From assembly GCA_002179805.1 (NCBI GenBank), contig NAVB01004286.1, positions 1-15,829 on the forward strand: a stretch of 15,829 nucleotides of DNA, given 5' to 3'. This document shows, in pieces, positions 9,318-15,829 of the stretch. This stretch comes from Acanthamoeba lenticulata. Its lineage: Eukaryota; Discosea; Longamoebia; Acanthamoebidae. Positions within the stretch are counted from its first letter, which is position 1. Each line of letters opens with the position of its first letter. The position numbers and the translations under genes were made by a program. A model generated the notes under the pieces. The model saw only the letters and a list, made by a program, of their open reading frames with translations. It was not told the origin of the DNA and made no database searches.

Positions 9318-12300
9318 TCACCAGAAGGGGCACCAGCCGATGTAGCACTGGCACAGGTTCTCGTGGGAGGTGGCCTGGTCGATGAGCCGCTGCACCTGCT
9401 GCGGCACGTCGAGGCTCTGCTCCCGGCTAAAGTCGCGTCCGCGCAGCTTCGACGCCACGCGCTCGATCACCTTCAGCGCTCTGTTGTGTTCGCGCACAAA
9501 CGTGACGTCAGCAACGTTTAAAACATCATAAATACAGTAAAATAAGGGCAGAGGTGGCGAACCGCTCGTTGGAGCCGCTCTCCGTGCCAGCGGCGAGCTC
9601 GGCCGTGGCGGCGCGCGCCAGGATGCTCTTGGAGCGGTAGGTGTGGGGCGACGTCGACGCCGTGCTCGCCGACGAGTCGATGATGGAGATGTCCCCCTCT
9701 GTTGATGTGCGTGTGAGTGTCTGTAAGCATGAACGCCATTGGAATGCCAAGCATGCGCGCGGGCGGGAGCGAACCGTCAGAGGAAACGATGGAGTTGGAG
9801 CGGTCGCGGATCTTGCCCGCGGCGGCGGCGTTGGGCTGGTGCGGGTCGGTCGCGGTGGGCGGGTGGGACGGCTGGAGGAGGCGCCAGTTGATGAGCGGGT
9901 CGTGGACAAAGGCCTCGAGCACGGCCATGACCGACTCGCGGTTGGCCCGGAGGACGCGCATGACGCTCTCGCACGTGGACCGGAAGTTGCCCTCGATACC
10001 GCTCACCTCCATCGCGTTGATGAGCATCCGCGTGAGGCGGAAGGGGATCTTCTCGGGATACTTCTCGCGCTGCATGGCCACCTCGAAGCAGTCGCCAAAG
10101 TCGATGTGCGTGATCTTGCCCGTGTGCCGGTCGAGCATGAGATTCGACGGGTGGCGATCGCCCAGGCCCAGGATGTAGCCCACCATGGACATGACCGCCA
10201 GCGACCGCGTGTAGTTGGTCCGCCGGTCGAGCCACACCTCTGAGTTGGGGCTCTTGAGCCACAGCACCTTGTCCAGGTCCGACCCCTTCGTGTTCTCCAG
10301 CGCAAACTCAAACACCTCCACCTGTTGTTGTTGTTGTCATTGTGTCCGTCCCCACGTCGACGTCGACACCACCACGGTCAGCGCCAAACGTGGGGAACAT
10401 GAACAGGACGAGGGAGAGGACCTTCTGGATGAGGGAGAGCTCGTCATAGTTGGAGGCCATCTGGACCATGAGCTTGTGCTCGAGGTTGAGGAGGATCTTG
10501 CGCGACTCGCGGTAGTCGCGGATGAGGATGTGGAGCGTGTCGTGGTGCGGCACCCACCCGATGAGGCCGCTGTTGGGCGAGAGCGGGATGATGGCGTAGC
10601 GCTGAATGTTCAGGTGCCGGTTGGCCGTCTCGCGGTCGTTGGCCAGCAGCGTGTTGATCAGCCCAAACAGCTGCATCACGCGCTCGTCCTGCCGCAGGTC
10701 CTCGTGTCCTGTGTACACAGCAAATATTTGTGAATAATTAGAATAAATTTGGGAAGAATATTTGGATTAAGAAATGCATTTAAAATAAAAACAAAAATAA
10801 ATGGAGGGAGGGGAGGACGAACCCTTGAGGAGGAAGGTGTACTCCTTGCCATCGGAGCCGAACATGGAGAGCTTGCGCGGGCGCTGCTTGGAGGTGATGA
10901 CCGAGAGCGAGGGCGCCAGGTAGGCGATCTTGACCACCTCGTCCGTGTGGGCCTCGTAGGTGCCCGGCACCGCCAGCTCCAGGTCCCGCGCCTCCAGCAG
11001 GTTGGGCGAAACATACCTGCCGCACACCATCATCAACATGATGCTAACGATGACGAAGAAGAAGAAGAAGAAGAAAGGCGTACTGGAGCTCGAGGGTGGT
11101 CATCTGGGGCAGCTGCTTGTTGATGCGGCGGAAGACGTGGTAGTAGAGGTCCCAGGCCTGGTTGAGGTCGGTCACCTTGTTGGAGCGCGTGTACTTCTTG
11201 CACCAGCCGAGCGCCTCCTGCAGATCGTGCCCGTAGGCCTGCTGGAACGACACCTCGCGCAGCGTCTCCGGTCCCTGCATCCGCGTGCGGCCACGTCAGC
11301 ACGAGCAAGTCGACAAGAAAAAATGGCCTTGGCGCACCTTGTCGAGCATCTCGTGGAGGGGCTGGAGCTTCTTGAACATGCCCTCCACGTCGCGGTGACC
11401 AAAGTAGAGGCGCGAGGCCTCCTCGAGGCCCTCGTGCCACATCTCGTGCCACAGGATGGCCACTCGGATCAGCTCCTTCGACACCAGCAGCGCCGCCTCG
11501 ACCAGCGAGTTGTAGTGCTTCCTCATCTTGTCCAAGATGCTGGAGTTAAATGAAAAAAATGAATCAGATAATCAGAATGATTTACGAAATTATCTCAAAA
11601 AAAAAGCAGGAATAAATAGATTAAAGTAAATACCTGTTGGCGGCGGCGACGCGGGCAGAGGACTGCGACTTGGAGGCGACGGAGAGCGGGTAGACGAGGG
11701 CTTGCGGGTGCTCCTTGCCTACGTTGGTGAGAAGGTCGTGGATCATGCGCGCCACGCTGGGCACCGGCGAGTGGATGCGCGCGATCAGCTGCGGCACGAC
11801 TTGGAGCCACGTGTCGATCGACACCGTGTTGAAGCCCTCGATCAGGGCGTCCTCCACTCGCTTCTTGTCGCCGTACTTGAACCACAGCGTCAACAACCTG
11901 CACACAAAAAATCAGTAAAAATGTTTCGAAAATGTTTCCAAGACAATAAATTCTTAAAAACCATAAACCATAAAGAGTGAAAATAAAACATACCGGAGGG
12001 TGTCCTGGAGGCTGCTGCCGGCCGGGGCGAGTGCGATGGAGCGGAAGAAGCCGGAGATGGCGGGGACGAGGTGCGGGGACACCTTGTCGACCAAGTTGAG
12101 CCGCTGGTAGTGGGTGATGACCTCAAAGTTGATGCGCGCCCACGAGTGCCACGCCTTGTACCATCCGTCGTCGTACTCGGTAGCGGCCTTGAACGAGGCC
12201 AGGATGTGCGGGATGACCGCCTCCGGCAGGTTGTCGGCGTTGAGCTCGCTCTCCCACTGGCCCAGGGCCAGGTGGCATCGGGCCAGCAGCTTGGCGTCGT

Positions 12301-15300
12301 CCTGCAGGTCGTGCGTGAAGGCCCGCAGCCGCTCGAACGCCGCCTTCTTCTCGCCCGCGTCGTACATGTGACGCAGGTAGTTGAACGTCACACTGTTCAT
12401 CATGAGGAAGACGACGGTGATGATGGTCAACACAACGAACATCAACATGAAGAACATGAAGAGCAAGGTCGAACCCGGGGTGAGCAGAGAAGAGCCGGTC
12501 GGACTGCTGGACAGGATCGAAGCCGAGGAGGTGGACGAGGGTCTTGTAGGCCAGCCGCATGTGGCCGCTCTTGCGGCACAGGTTGGCAAACTTGAGCCAG
12601 TTGTCGAGGTCCTCGTGCGGCGGGATGACCATCGACCGCACGGCCAACATGTCCTGCCACACCTCCACGTTGCGCTGGCAGCCCCGCAGGCGCCGTGTCC
12701 AGATCGACCGGATCATGCCCCGCCGCTCCTCGTTCCCGGCCGCCTGCTTGTAGTTGATGACCTCGTCCATTTCGGTCAGCTGCTGCACCTTGACCACCAC
12801 CTTGTAGGCCCGGTTGTACGACTCGCCCACCTGCCAAGAAGGGACCTCGCGTCAGCGTCCGCGAAACACGGGACGCGCGGGGGAGGAGAAGGGGCGTACG
12901 AGAGCGCGGAGCTCGGTGTCGAGGAGCTCGCGCGTGCGGTCGATGCACCTGTGAGCCTCCTCGAAGTTCTCTGTGTGCAGGTTGAGGATGGCCTTGAAGA
13001 ACGTCCCGTCGGGCTGTTCTCGCACGGCACCAGTGTGAGCTTGCTTGGAGCCCAAAGGGTTCGGGAAAGCGGAAAGTGAAAACGCACAGTGGTGTCGGGC
13101 ATGACAGTGATGTACTCTTCCATGTTCTTCCAAAGCTTGAGATTCCATGCGGCACCCGCGGCCAGCGGCGCCATGCGCTGGCGAAGGGCCTTGTCGGCTC
13201 GGGGCCACATGTCCTCGGCCAGCCGCGTCAGCTCCTGCGCGTCGTCGTCAATCGTGAGCAGATGTTACAGGTTAAGGAAAAGAAGAGAAGAAGGGTTTAC
13301 CTCCCACTCGGCAAGGGCGTGGTGGCACCGCATGAGGCCCATGGTGAGCTCGAGGTCGTCCGGGCGGACGAGCTGCTTGCGCTCGTAGACCTCCTTGGCC
13401 TGGTCCCACCGCTGGAGCTTCTCGTACCAGGATTCCTTGAGCTCGATGTCGTAGTTCTGCTGGGCGTAGAGCAGGATGCCCACGGCGGCCTCGGGCAGGT
13501 CGAGCTGGTTGTTGATCGAGATCAGCGCCTCACACGTCGTCGAGGGCGACGACTGGAACTCTATCTCCTTGTAGTGCAGCGCCTTGGCGTACGCCGCGCA
13601 CTTGTCCGCCAGCGCGCCCAACGTCTACAAAAACAACTCGAATTAATATTGTTGAAAAAACATCGAGAAAAAAAACAAACAAACAAACAAACAAAAACAA
13701 ACCTTGATGTCGATGGGGAGGGACTTGTCGTCGTGCTCCATGAACTCGGCGAGGTTGAGGAGGCTCTGGAGGATCTCGGGCGGGATGGAGGGCGCGTTGA
13801 GCGCCATCTCGAGGCTGTAGATGCACTGCTCCTGGTACTGCTCGTGCAGCTCCGACCAACAAGAGACGAAGCTCGCATTGAAGAGCTCGCGCGCGAGCGA
13901 CGGGTAGACCTGCGCCATGGACAGGCACGCCCGGAGCGCGGGCGAGGGCGACTGCTGCAGCAGCTCCATGGAGAAGCGCCGCATCCAATCGTGCCAATCC
14001 TCCTTCGTCGAGCGGTGCGACGCTGTTGGCCAAAGTTCGAATTAATCAAATGGAGAAAAACGAAATACAATCTAAATTAATAGATGGCGCACCCTCCCAG
14101 GCCTTCTTGAGCTTGGGCTCGTTCATCTTGAGCTTGCTGCCGGTGCCCATGACCAGGTCATTGGTGGCGTTGGACTCGGCGTGCTTCCTGAATTCGCTCC
14201 CCTCAAAGTCCAGCAAGGGCTGGTTCTTCATAATCCTGGAGATGTGAGGGCATTCATGAAGCTGGTTAGTCGCCGTGGCCCGTTGATGTGCAACAAGAAC
14301 CAAAAAAGCAAAAGAAATGTGCGACGCCGCGTACTTGGAGACAAGGGCGTCGTAGGTCGGGTGCTGAATGCGGTGCTTGGCGAGGATCTTGCTGACCATG
14401 GGGATGAAGATGGTGTAGTCCGAGCCCAGGTGGTAGGCCAGCGTGCACAGCGTGTCCATGGCCGTGGCGCGGAGCTCCGGGTCATCGCCGTCGAGCACCC
14501 GCGAGAGCGGGTGGACGATGCGCGACGCGTAGTCGGCAAAATTGAGCTTCGTGCACAGACGGCCCAGGGTCCGGATGGCCTGGTTCCGCACCTGGGCGTC
14601 GATGATGTCGGCCTGCTCGACCAGCTTGATGACGGCCGGGATGATGAGGTGCAGGTAGTCGTCCAGGTTGGTGCCCAGCACCTCGAGCGCGTGCAGGATA
14701 TTGAGCACGGGGCTCCGCTCCTTGGTCCGGTCAGTGTGCAGCACGTTCAGCATCTGCGGGATCAGCTCCGGCAAGTAGACTGGCCATCAAGGAAAGAATG
14801 TCAGGTATTTAAACACAACTAATCTGGAAAAAATAAAATAAAACAATACCCTTGAATTCATCATTGAGGGCCTGCGAGAGGACTTCGACGAGAGTGACGA
14901 TCTGGTCGAGCATGGACGTGTTCCAGTACTCCTTGATCAGCATGAAGATGTCCTCCAGATAGTCCTGCTCATGGAATTTCATCGTCAACATCAAAGCCAA
15001 GCAGATCAGGTGTCTGATGAACGAGAGGATCAAACCCGGATGTGCTGCTTGACGATGGAGACGAGCTGGCCCAGCTGCTTGAAGAGGAATTTGAGGAAGC
15101 TGGACTCCTTGGTGCGCATGCACTGGAGGAAGGGCGGCATGATCTGCGGCAGGAACGGAATGCACTTGAGCCCGAGCGACTTGAAGATGAGCATCACTGC
15201 TTGCACCACCATGTGGTGATGCTGTACCACAAAATAAATAATCGGTTTAGTATTTAACAGTTTAGTTTTGTTTTGTGTTTTTTGGGGTTTGGTTACGAAC

Positions 15301-15829
15301 CTGAGCGAGAGAAGGATCACGAAGGATCTTGATGAGGGCGTTGATCGAGACGGTGAGGTAGTAGTCCTCGGAGCCCATGATGCCAGCCATGGTGTCGGCC
15401 GCCTGGTTGGCTTGCCCGCTGGCCGCGGCATCATCGCCCTTCTTCTTGCTGATCTCGGTCTGAATGGTCTTGTGCCGGTAGGGGTCGAGCGCGCCGAGAA
15501 TGCCCAGCACCTTGACCACCTCCTGCCGCACCGACGGGCCCTGCTCGGTCTTGACCTGATGCATCAGAATCTCAAGCAGCTTCGGGTACTTGACGAACGG
15601 CTCAATCACATAGCCTGCATTCCAACAAGAATAGTTATATTAAGAATAAATAAATAAATAATAAAAGCAGAACAGAAAAAGAGACGAACCGGCGCTCTCG
15701 GCAAGCTGGCCGAGGGTGCGGAGAGCGACTTCGCGCTTGACGACGGAGCTCTGGTCCTGGAGGGTGTCGATGATGAGCGGCAGCAGCTGCGGGATGTGCG
15801 GCCGCATGTCCTCGCCGCCCACAGTGGCC
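9318..15829 (-). CDS. tor: target of rapamycin (TOR) protein kinase, 5' end outside window, 20 exons seen
   Basis: TOR is the PI3K-like Ser/Thr kinase at the core of TORC1/TORC2, controlling growth and nutrient response. Exons (minus): 15690-15829 (partial), 15301-15614, 15036-15221, 14850-14964, 14335-14779, 14093-14235, 13703-14022, 13301-13624, 13088-13234, 12900-13013, 12475-12830, 11994-12392, 11634-11897, 11338-11539, 11084-11274, 10823-11016, 10422-10708, 9775-10321, 9563-9698, 9318-9480. They join in phase to 1661 aa. Order: HEAT repeats ([25 protein letters not shown]); FAT ([39 protein letters not shown]); FRB ([20 protein letters not shown] to AWDLYYHVF); kinase with [28 protein letters not shown], catalytic loop [12 protein letters not shown] (Asp codon 10157-10159) and HIDFGDCFE (10100-10102); a short Ser/Thr-rich linker; and FATC ending [11 protein letters not shown], as in human mTOR. 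No break is seen. The N-terminal HEAT part lies beyond the right edge. Confidence 0.97.
11053..11077. repeat. GAA microsatellite in a TOR intron
   Basis: Consecutive GAA units lie in the 67-base intron 11017-11083. On the coding strand it is a TTC pyrimidine tract just after the donor GTACGC, so it shortens neither splice site. Confidence 0.9.
11338..11539 (-). other. first half of the FKBP12-rapamycin binding (FRB) domain in TOR
   Basis: This exon encodes [20 protein letters not shown], then [20 protein letters not shown], almost identical to the human FRB segment. The serine matching human Ser2035, whose change causes rapamycin resistance in other organisms, is kept (codon 11413-11415). 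The following exon (11084-11274) supplies [15 protein letters not shown] with the conserved Trp and Phe of the rapamycin pocket. Confidence 0.9.
13673..13700. repeat. AAAC simple repeat in a TOR intron
   Basis: Repeated AAAC units fill the donor side of intron 13625-13702; on the coding strand they read GTTT, like the tract at the left edge of the window. Confidence 0.85.

Noticed and set aside
9641..10243. 200-codon plus-strand open frame opposite the TOR kinase exon
   Set aside because: The minus strand here encodes the invariant PIKK catalytic loop, so the plus frame is a shadow.
13076..14080. 334-codon plus-strand open frame
   Set aside because: It is antisense to TOR exons and crosses their introns; Leu/Glu/Val/Arg mirror composition with no domain.

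Overview
The window looks like nuclear DNA of a free-living amoebozoan, most likely Acanthamoeba or a close relative. Three things point there. Coding exons are GC-rich, with codons ending mostly in G or C. They are cut by many short, AT-richer introns (46 to 161 nt, 37 deduced here). The two recognisable genes, beta-ureidopropionase and the TOR kinase, are clearly eukaryotic and close to their animal counterparts. The species assignment is an inference; no search was run.

Layout on the + strand: a GTTT-rich low-complexity start and about 0.7 kb with no convincing gene; a complete nine-exon beta-ureidopropionase gene (777-2785); and a frame-broken NHL-repeat relic (about 2886-3380). Everything else lies on the - strand. 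Reading down from the right edge these are: a 20-exon, 5'-truncated TOR gene (15829-9318, with part of the HEAT region and the whole FAT, FRB, kinase and FATC regions); two tandem six-exon paralogues of an unrecognised family (9113-7935 and 7692-6448); a single-exon multipass membrane protein (6148-5396); a stretch with weak signs of decayed coding sequence (about 5305-4920); a family 8 glycosyltransferase (glycogenin-like) relic (about 4868-4240); and a single-exon secreted protein with its own TATA box (3986-3414), convergent with the NHL relic.

The exon models rest on reading frame, GT...AG borders with matching phase, and remembered similarity to human UPB1 and MTOR. All exon sums close in frame: UPB1 gives 407 aa, the TOR part gives 1661 aa, and the paralogues give 249 and 262 aa.

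The genes do not form an obvious pathway. Beta-ureidopropionase acts in pyrimidine breakdown and TOR in nutrient signalling. The most unusual features are the unrecognised tandem pair, which carries patches of near identity including an intron and so suggests gene conversion; the local 5' splice-site habit GTNCG; and polyadenylation signals that overlap stop codons. I found no mobile element, CRISPR array, tRNA or rRNA, and no clear sign of a new multi-gene system.
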